A DNA stretch of 64,000 nucleotides. Origin: Bacillaceae bacterium S4-13-56. GTDB taxonomy: Bacteria > Bacillota > Bacilli > Bacillales > JAWJLM01. The stretch is from the NCBI GenBank assembly GCA_040191315.1, contig JAWJLM010000001.1, positions 62,001 to 126,000 of the forward strand, written 5' to 3'. The position numbers and the translations under genes are program-made. The notes under the pieces are model-generated. The model saw nothing but the letters and a program-made list of their open reading frames with translations. It was not told the origin of the DNA and did no database searches. Positions within the stretch are counted from its first letter, which is position 1. Every line of letters begins with the position of its first letter. Shown here one piece after another: positions 19,328-28,572 of this stretch.

Positions 19328-19561
19328 ATGGCAGACGTATTTGACCGCGTAAAACAAATTATTATTGACCGCTTAGATGTTGATGAAGCAAAGGTGATAA
19401 TGGAGGCTTCCTTTAAGGAAGACCTAGAGGCTGACTCCCTTGACGTAGTTGAGTTAGTAATGGAACTAGAAGATGAATTTGATATGGAAATTTCTGATGA
19501 TGATGCTGAAAAAATTAATACCGTTGGAGATGCTGTGAATTACATAAACAGCCGCGGTTAA
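19328..19561 (+). CDS. acpP: Acyl carrier protein
   Basis: A 77-residue acidic carrier protein of fatty acid synthesis. The phosphopantetheine serine is S37 in [19 protein letters not shown]. The strong ribosome site GGGAGGTGAC lies just before the ATG, in keeping with very high expression. It is last in the fapR-plsX-fabD-fabG-acpP run; an AAATCTCG...CGAGATTT hairpin follows. Confidence 0.98.
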   Translation: MADVFDRVKQIIIDRLDVDEAKVIMEASFKEDLEADSLDVVELVMELEDEFDMEISDDDAEKINTVGDAVNYINSRG

Positions 19562-19613
19562 TAATAGCATTTTTGGAAGATAGGGAAGTGGATAACTTTT
19601 TTATCTGTTCTAA

Positions 19614-19650
19614 AAATCTCGTAGTCTAAAGGCTGCGAGATTTCTCCTAT
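19614..19650 (+). terminator. Hairpin between acpP and rnc
   Basis: AAATCTCG (19614-19621) pairs with CGAGATTT (19636-19643), with further partial pairing inside. The T run is short (TTTCTCCT), so it may attenuate rather than stop transcription and let some message continue into rnc. Confidence 0.45.
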
Positions 19651-19680
19651 TCTAAAACATATAGAAAATGGTGGATATAA

Positions 19681-20358
19681 GTGAACTTCGATAACTTTCA
19701 ACAAAAGATTGGTATAACATTCCAAAATCCGGATTTGTTAAAACAAGCATTTACCCATTCATCATATGTGAATGAGCATCGAAAACAGCCTTTTGAGGAC
19801 AATGAGCGTCTCGAGTTTTTAGGAGATGCGGTTCTAGAGCTTACAATCTCCGATTATTTATATAAAAACTTTCCTAAAATGAGTGAAGGTGAATTAACTA
19901 AATATAGAGCAGCCATTGTTTGCGAAGCTTCTTTAGTGCATTTAGCTCATGACCTTCAATTTGAAAAACTGATTCTTCTAGGAAAGGGAGAAGAAATTAC
20001 AGGGGGTCGGCAACGTCCAGCGTTACTAGCAGACGTGTTTGAGGCCTTTATCGGGGCAATATATCTAGACCAGGGATATGAGGTTGTTGTTCAGTTTCTT
20101 AAGCAATTTGTTTATCCTAAGATCAAAAAAGGTGCTTTTTCTCATGCGATGGATTACAAAAGTCAACTTCAGGAAGTTGTTCAAAAAGTAAAGAATGGCA
20201 CCATTGAATATGAAATCACAGAGGAGAGAGGCCCTGCTCATAATCGAGAATTTGTTGCCCATGTCATCATCTCAAATTCAGTGGCTGGTATAGGTATCGG
20301 GAGGACTAAAAAAGAAGCAGAGCAAAAAGCAGCCCATGAGGCATTAAAAAAGTACTAG
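19681..20358 (+). CDS. rnc: Ribonuclease III
   Basis: Double-strand-specific endoribonuclease for rRNA and SRP RNA processing. The 225 aa start at GTG. The signature [21 protein letters not shown] and the catalytic [13 protein letters not shown] are in the RNase III domain (about 1-150), followed by a dsRNA-binding domain (about 155-225, ending [16 protein letters not shown]). In B. subtilis smc follows directly; here about 800 bp and an inverted small gene intervene. Confidence 0.96.
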   Translation: MNFDNFQQKIGITFQNPDLLKQAFTHSSYVNEHRKQPFEDNERLEFLGDAVLELTISDYLYKNFPKMSEGELTKYRAAIVCEASLVHLAHDLQFEKLILLGKGEEITGGRQRPALLADVFEAFIGAIYLDQGYEVVVQFLKQFVYPKIKKGAFSHAMDYKSQLQEVVQKVKNGTIEYEITEERGPAHNREFVAHVIISNSVAGIGIGRTKKEAEQKAAHEALKKY

Positions 20359-20445
20359 AAAAATGAGCTAGGACAAAACCGCGATAAACCGCTTTAAAAC
20401 TATTAAACCAGTTTCCTATTCTGTATGGTTAAATTATGTCCTCTT

Positions 20446-20605
20446 AATCCGTTTGAGTGCTATGAAAAGTTATTGGGTGACGTTTCATACGTTTAGAGAC
20501 GGTTTCATAATTTCAAGTGCTAAAAGAGCAGGTTTTAAGTGACACTCTTTTAGTTCTTAGTGCCGATTCTATGATTTGTTTGCTATTCACTTTCCTTGGG
20601 TGCTA
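20446..20605. repeat. Second periodic array: GTGM-type cores every 19-22 bp
   Basis: Cores of the form GTGC or GTGA (two positions degenerate: GAGA and TTGC) begin at 20457, 20476, 20496, 20517, 20539, 20560, 20580 and 20600, with steps of 19, 20, 21, 22, 21, 20 and 20 bp. Spacers are T-rich. The layout is like the array at 11911-12106, but the core is different. It lies in the gap after rnc. Confidence 0.6.
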
Positions 20606-20640
20606 ACAATCAATGGGGGACGGTCACTGACTGATGTTTC
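20594..20640. repeat. Short dispersed hairpin repeat, copy 1
   Basis: Shares about 35 bp with 31188-31225: both read GCTAACAATCARTGGGGGACG, then GYCACTGA (21 and 8 bases, split here). The copy can fold with an imperfect stem around the GGGGACGG loop. Its left edge merges with the last unit of the periodic array. Confidence 0.6.
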
Positions 20641-20693
20641 CTTTTATTTAGGTGCCAGAAGCTGGATGAACTTGAGCGCAAAACGTTCAAATA

Positions 20694-20736
20694 AAAAGAT
20701 GATTCCTGGAAATAAATGAGGAATCATCTTTTTATT
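20694..20736 (+). terminator. Terminator-like hairpin between rnc and yfkK-like gene
   Basis: AAAGATGATTCCT pairs with AGGAATCATCTTT around a loop at about 20708-20718, followed by TTTTATTATTT. It is the same stem as after fakA. It probably ends the rnc transcript and could act on the converging yfkK-like transcript as well. Confidence 0.75.
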
Positions 20737-20795
20737 ATTTGTTACATTTTTTTCAGGCCCTTTCAAGATGCGAAAAGCGTTTTGTTTTCTAAACC

Positions 20796-21020
20796 TTATT
20801 TCCTTCGGTATTTGCCTAACTCCTCAACAATAGCTTGGATTTCAGATACACTAAAGTTCTCTTTAGCATGAATCATATCATATAAGTTCTTAATCTCTTC
20901 GTAGTTTTTTAATGGGTAGTCCTTTGGGTCCATGATGGAACGGTTTACTACTTGTAATTTTTTTGCCATTTCTTGGATCATAAAGGATAAATTTTCTTGG
21001 TTTTGCATATCTAAAGTCAT
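20796..21020 (-). CDS. DUF1128 (UPF0435, YfkK-like) small protein
   Basis: A 74-residue protein beginning MTLDMQNQENLSFMIQEMAK and ending IVEELGKYRRK. The sequence resembles the B. subtilis YfkK family, whose function is unknown. An earlier in-frame ATG at 21050 is possible. I prefer 21020 because AAAGGAGTG stands 5-6 bases before it on the minus strand. It runs opposite to all nearby genes and separates rnc from smc, which are adjacent in B. subtilis. That suggests insertion or rearrangement at this point. Confidence 0.8.
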   Translation of the reverse strand: MTLDMQNQENLSFMIQEMAKKLQVVNRSIMDPKDYPLKNYEEIKNLYDMIHAKENFSVSEIQAIVEELGKYRRK

Positions 21021-21160
21021 GATTTCACTCCTTTTCTGTAATCTATTCATAGATTCTTCTATGTAGCTCTCTTAATATGATAAAATAGAAAAGTTAAATT
21101 ACAACCCTTTAGTTATTTTTTGTTTAAAAAAAATTGATATACATAGGAGGAAAGTTGAGC

Positions 21161-24100
21161 ATGTTCCTCAAGCGTTTAGAAACAGTAGGTTTTAAGTCAT
21201 TTGCGGAGCGAACTACAGTAGAATTTGTTCCAGGAGTAACAGCCGTTGTTGGGCCTAATGGAAGTGGAAAAAGTAATATTATTGATGCTGTACGTTGGGT
21301 ATTAGGAGAACAATCTGCAAAATCTCTTCGAGGGTCTAAAATGGAAGACATCATTTTTGCAGGAAGTGATTCGAGAAAACCATTGAACTTTGCTGAAGTA
21401 TCCCTCATTCTTGATAATGCAGATCAGACATTGCCTATTGATTACCATGAAGTTGCTGTCACGAGAAGGGTTTATCGCTCCGGAGAAAGTGAATTTTTAA
21501 TTAACCAGCAATCTTGCCGTTTGAAGGATATCGTTGATCTTTTTATGGATTCTGGTCTTGGAAGAGAAGCATTCTCTATTATTAGTCAGGGGAAAATAGA
21601 GGAAATTCTTAGTTCAAAGGCTGAAGAACGGAGAACGATCTTTGAAGAAGCTGCTGGTGTGCTGAAATATAAAAATCGCAAGAAAAAAGCGGAGTACAAA
21701 TTAGCTGAAACACAAGAAAACTTAAATCGTGTAGAAGATATTATTTACGAATTAGAACAGCAATTGGAACCACTTAAGGAACAAGCGGCTATTGCTAAAG
21801 AATACTTGGATAAAAAAGAAGTATTAAAGGAAAAGGAAGTTTCTCTTCTTGTAACTGAAATAGAAGCTTTTCACTTAGAGTGGCAGGCCATTTTAAGTGA
21901 ATTGAAAGAGAAACAAGATGAAGCAATCAAACTTCAAACGGAGATCCAATCAGGTGAGGCAGAGATGGAGGCAGAGCAAAGCCAAATTCAAACCCTTGAG
22001 GAATCTATAGAAAAGCTACAAGAATCCTTGTTAGAATTGACAAGGGATTTAGAGCATATTGAAGGAAAAAAAGAGTTATATCACCAACGATTACGGTATT
22101 CAGAAGAAAAAATTCTTAAGATTGACCAAGACTTATTAGCTTATCAAAATCAGAAAGAGAACCTAGATGTTAAGATTCAACTGCAAAGGGAAGCGGCTAA
22201 AGTAAAAGAAAAGTCATTATTTGAAGTTAAGAAGCAGGTGGAAGAGAAGGAAAAGGAGTTTAGTCATCTATCAATAAACACAGAAGAAGTGTTGGAAAAC
22301 CTTAAAAGTGATTATATTGAAAGGTTGAATGAACAGGCTGCCTTAAGAAATGAGACACAATCTCTAAACAAGCAAAGGGAGCAGGTTGAACGAAGAATTC
22401 AAAGACTGCGAGAGAAGTTTCAAGACTCTATTAGTGAAAGAAAAATGATTGAAGCACAAATAAGTGACCGAAACTATAAGGTTTTAGAGAGCGAGGAAGA
22501 GCTTAGCCAACTTCTTTCATCTTTACAACAGTTAAATCAAGAAAAAAACAGGGCGGAAAAAGCCTTAGAACAAGATCAATCAAAGCTTTATCAGGGATAT
22601 CAATTTGCAGAAAAACTTCGGTCCAAAAAAGAGATGCTAGAAGATTTAAAAGAAGATTTCTCTGGTTTTTTCCAAGGGGTAAGAGAGGTTTTGAAAGCAC
22701 GTGAAAACAAAGAATTAAATAATATTTTCGGGGCAATTATCGAACTTATATCTATACCAGATGATTACGTGACGGCGATTGAAACCACTTTAAATGCACA
22801 AGCTCAGCATATTGTGGTTCAAAATGAGAACACTGCAAGAGAGTGCATTTTATATCTTAAGAAGAACCAAAAAGGGAGAGCAACCTTCTTACCTTTAGAA
22901 TCCATACAAGAGAGATCAATCCCATCCTCCCTTCTTCAGGGAATTAAAAATGATTTGGGATTTGTTGGCGTAGCTTCCGACTTAGTTTCTAGTGATCCAA
23001 CTGTTTCAAAGGCAGTTCGTCACTTGCTAGGACATATTGTTATTGCAAAGACCCTAAAAGATGCGAATCGCTTGGCTACTCAGCTTTATCGAAAGTACAG
23101 AATTGTTACTCTCGATGGAGATGTCGTTAATCCAGGCGGATCTATGAGTGGAGGGGCAAAAGCGAATACGAAGTCTTCTCTATTTACAAGAGACAAAGAA
23201 TTGCAGGATGTTACTAAGAAATTAGAAGAATACCAAGTGAAAATTAAGGCATTTGAGCAACACGTAAAACAACAAAAAGAAAAGCTAAAGGAAATTGAAC
23301 ATCAACGCGTAGAACTTGAGCAAAAACGTTCATCCATTGAAGGGAAACTCCAAACAAGAAGAGATGATTATAAAGAGATTTCCTATCAGGAAAAAAGAAT
23401 GAATGAACAACTTGCTTTATTTGATCAAGAAGAAAGCCAACTTACACAGGAAGAAAAGGAATATAGATCTCAGCTGACTAAATGTAAGGAACAAATGGAT
23501 TTACTACAAGAAAAGATTCAGTTAATGAAAGAGGAAATGGATCAATTATCTAGGCAACAGAGTGAACAAAGAACTTCAAAAGAATCGGTAAGTGAAGTTT
23601 TACAAAGTCTACGTATAAAGCTAGCAGAAAATCAAACCGAGCTTCGTAGTGAGGTAGACAAACATCAAAGATTAAAAAAGGAATTAGAGGTTGTAAAAGA
23701 ATCAATCCTTGAGCTTACAAATGAAAGACATCAGATCGAAGAAGAAATAAAAGGGGAAGAGTCTGAGGATGTACTAGTTGAAAAACTAAAAATGGTCAAG
23801 CAAGAGAAATTTCAGACGGAGCAACTTATTCAACAACGAAGAGAAAACCGTTTGAAAAGAATTCAAAAGGTTCAAGATGAAACACGAGAGCTTAAACAGA
23901 TTAAGAAGATTTTTGAAGCTCTTCAAAATGAGATCCGGCAAAAGGAAGTTAAATCCAATCGACTAGACGTAGAATTGGAAAATCGTCTTCATACGTTGCG
24001 TGAGGACTATACTTTGTCGTTTGAAAAGGCTAAATCCAATTATCCAATTGTTGATGATGTAGAGGAAGCACGCAAGAAAGTGAAATTTATTAAACGTGAA

Positions 24101-24745
24101 ATAGAAGAGTTAGGAGCAGTAAATATTGGTGCTATTGAAGAATATGAACGTATCAAAGAAAGATATGAATTTTTATCAGAACAACAATCTGATCTTGAAC
24201 AAGCTAAATTGACTTTACGTGAAATTATTGCTGAAATGGACCAAGAGATGTCAAGGAGATTTGAAGATACTTTTTCTCAAATTCGAATAGAGTTTCAGAA
24301 GGTATTTAAAGCGTTGTTTGGTGGTGGTCAGGCTGACTTAAGGCTAACTGACCCATCCGCAATATTGGAGACAGGGGTAGACATTGTTGCACAGCCACCA
24401 GGTAAAAAACTACAAAATTTGGGGTTGCTCTCTGGTGGAGAGCGCGCTTTTACTGCCATTGCTTTGTTATTTGCAATCTTGACAGTTCGGCCAGTACCAT
24501 TTTGTATTCTGGACGAAGTGGAAGCTGCACTTGATGATGCTAATGTTAATCGTTTCGCTCGTTACTTGAAAAGATTTAGTCAAAATACACAATTCATTGT
24601 GATAACTCATCGAAAAGGAACGATGGAGGAAGCTGATGTTCTGTACGGTGTAACCATGCAGGAATCTGGTGTATCAAGGCTTGTATCAGTGAAACTAGAA
24701 GAAACGAAGGAATTTGTGGAAGTAGGAAAGGAAGATCGCAATTGA
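21161..24745 (+). CDS. smc: Chromosome partition protein SMC
   Basis: ATPase of the SMC-ScpAB condensin that organises and separates sister chromosomes. The 1194 aa have Walker A GPNGSGKSN (31-39) in the N-terminal head, long coiled coils, and a hinge around residues 500-660 (with GGSMSGGAKA near 660). The C-terminal head has LSGGERAFTAIALLFA (about 1090) and Walker B ILDEVEAALDD (about 1115). ATG 21161 follows AGGAGG at 21145-21150; the in-frame ATG at 21134 precedes that site and is rejected. The stop overlaps the ftsY TTG. A TGATAAAAT extended -10 at 21078-21086 may be its promoter. Confidence 0.97.
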   Translation: MFLKRLETVGFKSFAERTTVEFVPGVTAVVGPNGSGKSNIIDAVRWVLGEQSAKSLRGSKMEDIIFAGSDSRKPLNFAEVSLILDNADQTLPIDYHEVAVTRRVYRSGESEFLINQQSCRLKDIVDLFMDSGLGREAFSIISQGKIEEILSSKAEERRTIFEEAAGVLKYKNRKKKAEYKLAETQENLNRVEDIIYELEQQLEPLKEQAAIAKEYLDKKEVLKEKEVSLLVTEIEAFHLEWQAILSELKEKQDEAIKLQTEIQSGEAEMEAEQSQIQTLEESIEKLQESLLELTRDLEHIEGKKELYHQRLRYSEEKILKIDQDLLAYQNQKENLDVKIQLQREAAKVKEKSLFEVKKQVEEKEKEFSHLSINTEEVLENLKSDYIERLNEQAALRNETQSLNKQREQVERRIQRLREKFQDSISERKMIEAQISDRNYKVLESEEELSQLLSSLQQLNQEKNRAEKALEQDQSKLYQGYQFAEKLRSKKEMLEDLKEDFSGFFQGVREVLKARENKELNNIFGAIIELISIPDDYVTAIETTLNAQAQHIVVQNENTARECILYLKKNQKGRATFLPLESIQERSIPSSLLQGIKNDLGFVGVASDLVSSDPTVSKAVRHLLGHIVIAKTLKDANRLATQLYRKYRIVTLDGDVVNPGGSMSGGAKANTKSSLFTRDKELQDVTKKLEEYQVKIKAFEQHVKQQKEKLKEIEHQRVELEQKRSSIEGKLQTRRDDYKEISYQEKRMNEQLALFDQEESQLTQEEKEYRSQLTKCKEQMDLLQEKIQLMKEEMDQLSRQQSEQRTSKESVSEVLQSLRIKLAENQTELRSEVDKHQRLKKELEVVKESILELTNERHQIEEEIKGEESEDVLVEKLKMVKQEKFQTEQLIQQRRENRLKRIQKVQDETRELKQIKKIFEALQNEIRQKEVKSNRLDVELENRLHTLREDYTLSFEKAKSNYPIVDDVEEARKKVKFIKREIEELGAVNIGAIEEYERIKERYEFLSEQQSDLEQAKLTLREIIAEMDQEMSRRFEDTFSQIRIEFQKVFKALFGGGQADLRLTDPSAILETGVDIVAQPPGKKLQNLGLLSGGERAFTAIALLFAILTVRPVPFCILDEVEAALDDANVNRFARYLKRFSQNTQFIVITHRKGTMEEADVLYGVTMQESGVSRLVSVKLEETKEFVEVGKEDRN

Positions 24746-25734
24746 GTTTATTTAAAAAAATAAAGGAAAGATTTACGACTGATACTGACACAGTGACAGA
24801 TAAGTTTAAAGGGGGTCTTTCTAAAACTAGGGAATCCTTTGCATCTAAAATGAACGATCTTGTTGCTCGATATCGTAAAGTTGATGAAGATTTTTTTGAA
24901 GAGTTGGAAGAAGTATTGATTTCAGCAGATGTCGGTGTACAGACAGTCATGGAACTTATAGATCAACTACGTTTCGAAGTACAAAGACAAAACATTAAGG
25001 ATACACAGGAAGTTCAGGGCGTTATCTCTGAAAAACTAGTTGATATCTATTACGGTGATGAAGATAACCAAATAGAGAGTTTAAACCTCCAGGAAGATGA
25101 ACTATCTATTATCCTGTTTGTTGGTGTGAATGGTGTTGGAAAAACAACAACAATTGGTAAGCTAGCCCATCAGTTAAAGGAACAAGGAAATAAGGTTATT
25201 CTAGCAGCAGGTGATACGTTTCGTGCAGGAGCCATTGAACAGTTGGAAGTATGGGGAGATCGTGTGGGTGTTGATGTTATTAAGCATAGTGCGGGAAGTG
25301 ACCCAGCAGCTGTTATTTTTGATGCAGTGAAAGCTGCTAAGTCAAGAGGCGCAGATGTTCTTCTTTGTGATACTGCTGGTAGACTTCAAAATAAAGTAAA
25401 CTTGATGAATGAACTTTCAAAGGTAAAACGTGTGATTGAACGTGAGGTTCCAGGAGCACCTCATGAAGTCTTATTGGTACTTGACGCAACAACAGGTCAG
25501 AATGCTATGAGTCAAGCAAAAACATTTTCAGAGGCAACTAATGTTTCTGGCATTGTTTTAACCAAACTTGATGGTACAGCTAAGGGGGGAATTGTTTTAG
25601 CCATTAGAAATGAGTTGAATATACCAGTTAAATATGTAGGATTAGGTGAGAAGATGGAAGATTTACAAGAATTCGATGCCCATGCCTTTGTCTACGGTTT
25701 ATTTGCTGGTCTAATTGATGAGAAAGAAGAATAG
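24742..25734 (+). CDS. ftsY: Signal recognition particle receptor FtsY
   Basis: SRP receptor GTPase at the membrane that accepts ribosome-nascent chains from Ffh. The 330 aa start at TTG, overlapping the smc stop by 4 bp, with GGAAAGGAAG as ribosome site. An N domain (about 20-110) is followed by the G domain with [36 protein letters not shown] and [10 protein letters not shown]. It lacks the long acidic A domain of E. coli FtsY, as is usual in Firmicutes. Confidence 0.97.
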   Translation: MSLFKKIKERFTTDTDTVTDKFKGGLSKTRESFASKMNDLVARYRKVDEDFFEELEEVLISADVGVQTVMELIDQLRFEVQRQNIKDTQEVQGVISEKLVDIYYGDEDNQIESLNLQEDELSIILFVGVNGVGKTTTIGKLAHQLKEQGNKVILAAGDTFRAGAIEQLEVWGDRVGVDVIKHSAGSDPAAVIFDAVKAAKSRGADVLLCDTAGRLQNKVNLMNELSKVKRVIEREVPGAPHEVLLVLDATTGQNAMSQAKTFSEATNVSGIVLTKLDGTAKGGIVLAIRNELNIPVKYVGLGEKMEDLQEFDAHAFVYGLFAGLIDEKEE

Positions 25735-25748
25735 GAATTGGAAATTTC

Positions 25749-25777
25749 TTGACAGACTTCGTAAATACCCTTAGTAT
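25749..25777 (+). promoter_or_regulatory. Sigma-A promoter for ylxM-ffh
   Basis: TTGACA (25749-25754), a 17-bp spacer and TAGTAT (25772-25777). The -35 and spacing are consensus and the -10 differs at two positions. It lies 40 bp before the ylxM start, in the only gap between ftsY and ylxM. Confidence 0.75.
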
Positions 25778-25817
25778 TTTATTGTAAAGGTAATTCACTT
25801 AACAAGGAGTGCTTGCT

Positions 25818-26150
25818 TTGTTAGAAAAAACGACAAGAGTTAATTATTTATTCGATTTTTATCAAGAATTATTAACACCAAAGCAGCGGAACTACATGGA
25901 AATGTATTACCTTGAAGACTTATCCTTAGGAGAAATATCTGAATCCTTTGATGTGAGCCGTCAAGCAGTATTCGATAATATTCGTCGAACAGAGGCAATG
26001 TTAGAGGATTATGAAGAGAAATTAAAACTTTATGACCGCTTTCGGAGAAGGAAGTCGCTTATTTTAGAGATGAAAAAATTGATTTCTCAATCTTCTCCTG
26101 ATATTCAAAAAATGAAAGAGCTGTTAGATCAAATTGAGAATTTAGAATAG
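25818..26150 (+). CDS. ylxM: YlxM family DNA-binding protein of the SRP operon
   Basis: A 110-residue sigma-70 region-4-like helix-turn-helix protein (UPF0122), seen in [35 protein letters not shown] split across about residues 36-70. The family modulates SRP activity, judging by work on the streptococcal homologue. Start TTG 25818 is chosen because AAGGAGT (25804-25810) lies 7 bp before it; the GTG at 25809 falls inside that site. ffh follows after 13 bp. Confidence 0.92.
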   Translation: MLEKTTRVNYLFDFYQELLTPKQRNYMEMYYLEDLSLGEISESFDVSRQAVFDNIRRTEAMLEDYEEKLKLYDRFRRRKSLILEMKKLISQSSPDIQKMKELLDQIENLE

Positions 26151-26163
26151 GAGGTACGGCTTT

Positions 26164-27507
26164 ATGGCATTTGAAGGGTTAGCCGACCGACTGCAAAATA
26201 CGATGAAAAAGATACGGGGAAAAGGAAAGGTAACAGAAGCTGATGTTAAAGAAATGACCAGAGAAGTTCGTCTGGCGCTTCTAGAGGCTGATGTTAATTT
26301 TAAGGTAGTAAAGGACCTTATTAACCGTATTAAGGATCGTGCTGTTGGGCAAGAGGTAATGGGGAGCTTAACCCCTGGACAACAAGTTATTAAGATTGTT
26401 CAGGATGAATTGACAGTACTTATGGGTGGAGAACAAAGTAAGATTGCTGTAGCAGACCGTCCACCGACTGTTATCATGATGGTTGGTTTGCAGGGTGCTG
26501 GTAAAACAACCACTACAGGAAAGCTTGCAAATCATCTTCGTAAGAAATATAACCGTCAGCCATTGTTAGTTGCAGGAGACATTTATCGACCAGCAGCTAT
26601 TAATCAATTGGAAACCATCGGGAAGCAGCTGAACTTTCCTGTGTTTTCAAAAGGGACAGATGTTTCTCCTGTCGAAATTGCAAAGGAAGCAGTAGAACAA
26701 GCTAAAAAAGAGCATCAAGATTACGTATTAATAGATACCGCGGGTCGCCTCCATGTAGATGAACATCTAATGGATGAGCTAAAGCAGATGAAGGAACAAG
26801 TAAAACCGGATGAGATCTTTTTAGTAGTAGATGCTATGACAGGGCAAGATGCCGTCAATGTTGCTCAAAGCTTTGATGACCAATTAAATATTTCGGGCGT
26901 CATTTTAACCAAGCTTGACGGGGATACTCGTGGAGGAGCAGCATTATCCATTAAAGCAGTTACTGGGAAACCAATTAAGTTTGCTGGTATGGGCGAGAAA
27001 ATGGATGAATTAGAGCCTTTCCATCCAGAAAGAATGGCTTCCCGTATTTTGGGTATGGGGGATGTGCTATCCTTAATTGAAAAAGCACAAACAGAAATCG
27101 ATGAGACAAAGGCAAAGGAAATGCAGGAAAAAATGCGTACAATGTCCTTTACTTTTGAAGATTTCTTAGATCAACTGGCGCAAGTAAAAAAAATGGGTCC
27201 TTTAGATGAGTTACTAGGCATGATTCCGGGTGCCAATAAAATGAAGGGGCTCCAAAATGTCCAAGTGGATGATAAGCAACTTTCCCATGTGGAGGCTATC
27301 ATTCAATCCATGACTAAAAAGGAAAGACAAGATCCAAGTGTAATGAATGCTAGTCGTAAAAAAAGAATTGCCAAAGGATCTGGGACCTCAGTTTCTGAGG
27401 TCAATCGTTTGCTGAAACAATTTGATGAAATGAAGAAAATGATGAAGCAAATGAGTGGTATGCAAAAAGGAAAAGGTGGTAAAGGAATGAAGTTTCCGTT
27501 CATGTAA
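26164..27507 (+). CDS. ffh: Signal recognition particle protein Ffh
   Basis: SRP54 GTPase that binds signal sequences and 4.5S/6S RNA. The 447 aa have an N domain (1-90), a G domain with GLQGAGKTTTTGKLA, GDIYRPAAINQL, DTAGRLHVDE and TKLDGDTRGGAALS, and a methionine-rich M domain (about 300-435) containing MNASRKKRIAKGSGTSV, the RNA-binding motif. The tail is glycine-lysine-methionine rich. Ribosome site GGAGGTACGG. Confidence 0.98.
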   Translation: MAFEGLADRLQNTMKKIRGKGKVTEADVKEMTREVRLALLEADVNFKVVKDLINRIKDRAVGQEVMGSLTPGQQVIKIVQDELTVLMGGEQSKIAVADRPPTVIMMVGLQGAGKTTTTGKLANHLRKKYNRQPLLVAGDIYRPAAINQLETIGKQLNFPVFSKGTDVSPVEIAKEAVEQAKKEHQDYVLIDTAGRLHVDEHLMDELKQMKEQVKPDEIFLVVDAMTGQDAVNVAQSFDDQLNISGVILTKLDGDTRGGAALSIKAVTGKPIKFAGMGEKMDELEPFHPERMASRILGMGDVLSLIEKAQTEIDETKAKEMQEKMRTMSFTFEDFLDQLAQVKKMGPLDELLGMIPGANKMKGLQNVQVDDKQLSHVEAIIQSMTKKERQDPSVMNASRKKRIAKGSGTSVSEVNRLLKQFDEMKKMMKQMSGMQKGKGGKGMKFPFM

Positions 27508-27518
27508 TGTAAAAACAC

Positions 27519-27547
27519 TTTACACACCAATAAATCTTTGATAAAAT
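27519..27547 (+). promoter_or_regulatory. Sigma-A promoter for rpsP
   Basis: TTTACA (27519-27524), a 17-bp spacer, TAAAAT (27542-27547); each box has one mismatch to consensus. It lies 42 bp upstream of rpsP and begins 11 bases after the ffh stop. Confidence 0.75.
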
Positions 27548-27589
27548 CTAAACTTGTGATAAACATTCGTAAATGGAGGTGCACTAAAC

Positions 27590-27862
27590 ATGGCAGTTAA
27601 AATCCGCTTAAAGCGTATGGGTTCTAAAAGAAAACCTTTTTATCGTGTAGTTGTAGCAGATTCACGTTCACCACGTGATGGACGTTTTATTGAAGAAATT
27701 GGAACATACAATCCGGTTGTTAGTCCAGCTGAAGTCAAGCTTGACGAAGACAAGGCTGTAGATTGGATGTCAAAAGGCGCAAAGCCTAGCGATACTGTTC
27801 GTAATTTGTTCTCCCAACAAGGCATCATGAAGAAATTCCATGACTCTAAAAATCAAAAGTAA
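27590..27862 (+). CDS. rpsP: 30S ribosomal protein S16
   Basis: Small-subunit ribosomal protein of 90 aa, starting [20 protein letters not shown] with [21 protein letters not shown], the S16 signature. AAATGGAGGTGC lies before the ATG. It heads the rpsP-khpA-ylqD-rimM-trmD-rplS group as in B. subtilis and has its own promoter. Confidence 0.98.
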   Translation: MAVKIRLKRMGSKRKPFYRVVVADSRSPRDGRFIEEIGTYNPVVSPAEVKLDEDKAVDWMSKGAKPSDTVRNLFSQQGIMKKFHDSKNQK

Positions 27863-27876
27863 AGTAGAGTGATACC

Positions 27877-28104
27877 ATGAAAGCCTTAATTGAAACGATT
27901 GTTCGACCATTAGTAGACCATCCAGAAGAGATTGTCATTACTGAAAAAGAAGAAGAACGTAAAATCGTTTATCATTTAACTGTTCACCCAGAAGATGTTG
28001 GAAAAGTGATCGGAAAAGGTGGACGTATTGCTAAAGCAATCAGAACTGTAGTTTATGCTGCTGGTTCTGATTCTAAAAAACGCATTTTTTTAGATATTAT
28101 GTAA
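27877..28104 (+). CDS. khpA: RNA-binding KH-domain protein KhpA (YlqC)
   Basis: A 75-residue single KH-domain protein with the GKVIGKGGRIAKAIRTVV loop (GxxG motif), which binds RNA. In streptococci KhpA pairs with KhpB (EloR) in cell elongation control; here the function is inferred. It starts 14 bp after rpsP and is followed by a strong hairpin. Confidence 0.94.
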   Translation: MKALIETIVRPLVDHPEEIVITEKEEERKIVYHLTVHPEDVGKVIGKGGRIAKAIRTVVYAAGSDSKKRIFLDIM

Positions 28105-28134
28105 AAAGGGAAGGGGATACCTTTCCCTTTTTGT
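28103..28134 (+). terminator. Terminator after khpA
   Basis: AAAAGGGAAGG pairs with CCTTTCCCTTTT around GGATA, then TTTTTG. The run is a standard intrinsic terminator, though the following genes may also be reached by read-through because no strong promoter is seen before ylqD. Confidence 0.75.
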
Positions 28135-28173
28135 ATAATTAATAATTAAATGTGGATAGATAGGGGTCTAAAG

Positions 28174-28563
28174 ATGAAAATTATAAGGAAGACAACCATA
28201 AAGCAAATCTTGACTCCAGACAGCAAGGCCAACATGAAAAATCGGTTTTTGGAAAGAAAAAAGCAACTCGAACAAGAGGCCAAGCAACTGCAGTTTGAAA
28301 AAAAGAAGATAGAAAAAAAGCTTAATTATTCAAAGGAAGAAGTATCTAAAAGATTTCAAATAGAACTTGACCAAAGAAAAGAACAAATTCGTTGGTTAGA
28401 TTATCAATTATCACAACTTGAGATACTTCCCTTAGGAAGTGAAATCACAGAAGGTGAAACAGAATCCATTGTTGAGGTTAATATAGGAGATTCATGGGAA
28501 ACCTTAATGAAAGATAGCTGTATTGTCGTAAAAGATGGTATAGTTGATCGAATAGATGGTTAG
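28174..28563 (+). CDS. ylqD: YlqD family protein, function unknown
   Basis: A 129-residue protein with a basic, lysine- and glutamine-rich coiled-coil segment (about residues 12-75) and a small acidic C-terminal domain with VNIGDSWETLMKDSCIVVKD. It matches the B. subtilis YlqD position and length. No catalytic motif is visible. The ATG at 28174 after AGGGGTC is preferred to an in-frame ATG at 28150, which lacks a ribosome site. It lies just upstream of rimM. Confidence 0.85.
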   Translation: MKIIRKTTIKQILTPDSKANMKNRFLERKKQLEQEAKQLQFEKKKIEKKLNYSKEEVSKRFQIELDQRKEQIRWLDYQLSQLEILPLGSEITEGETESIVEVNIGDSWETLMKDSCIVVKDGIVDRIDG

Positions 28564-28572
28564 GTGATGGAA

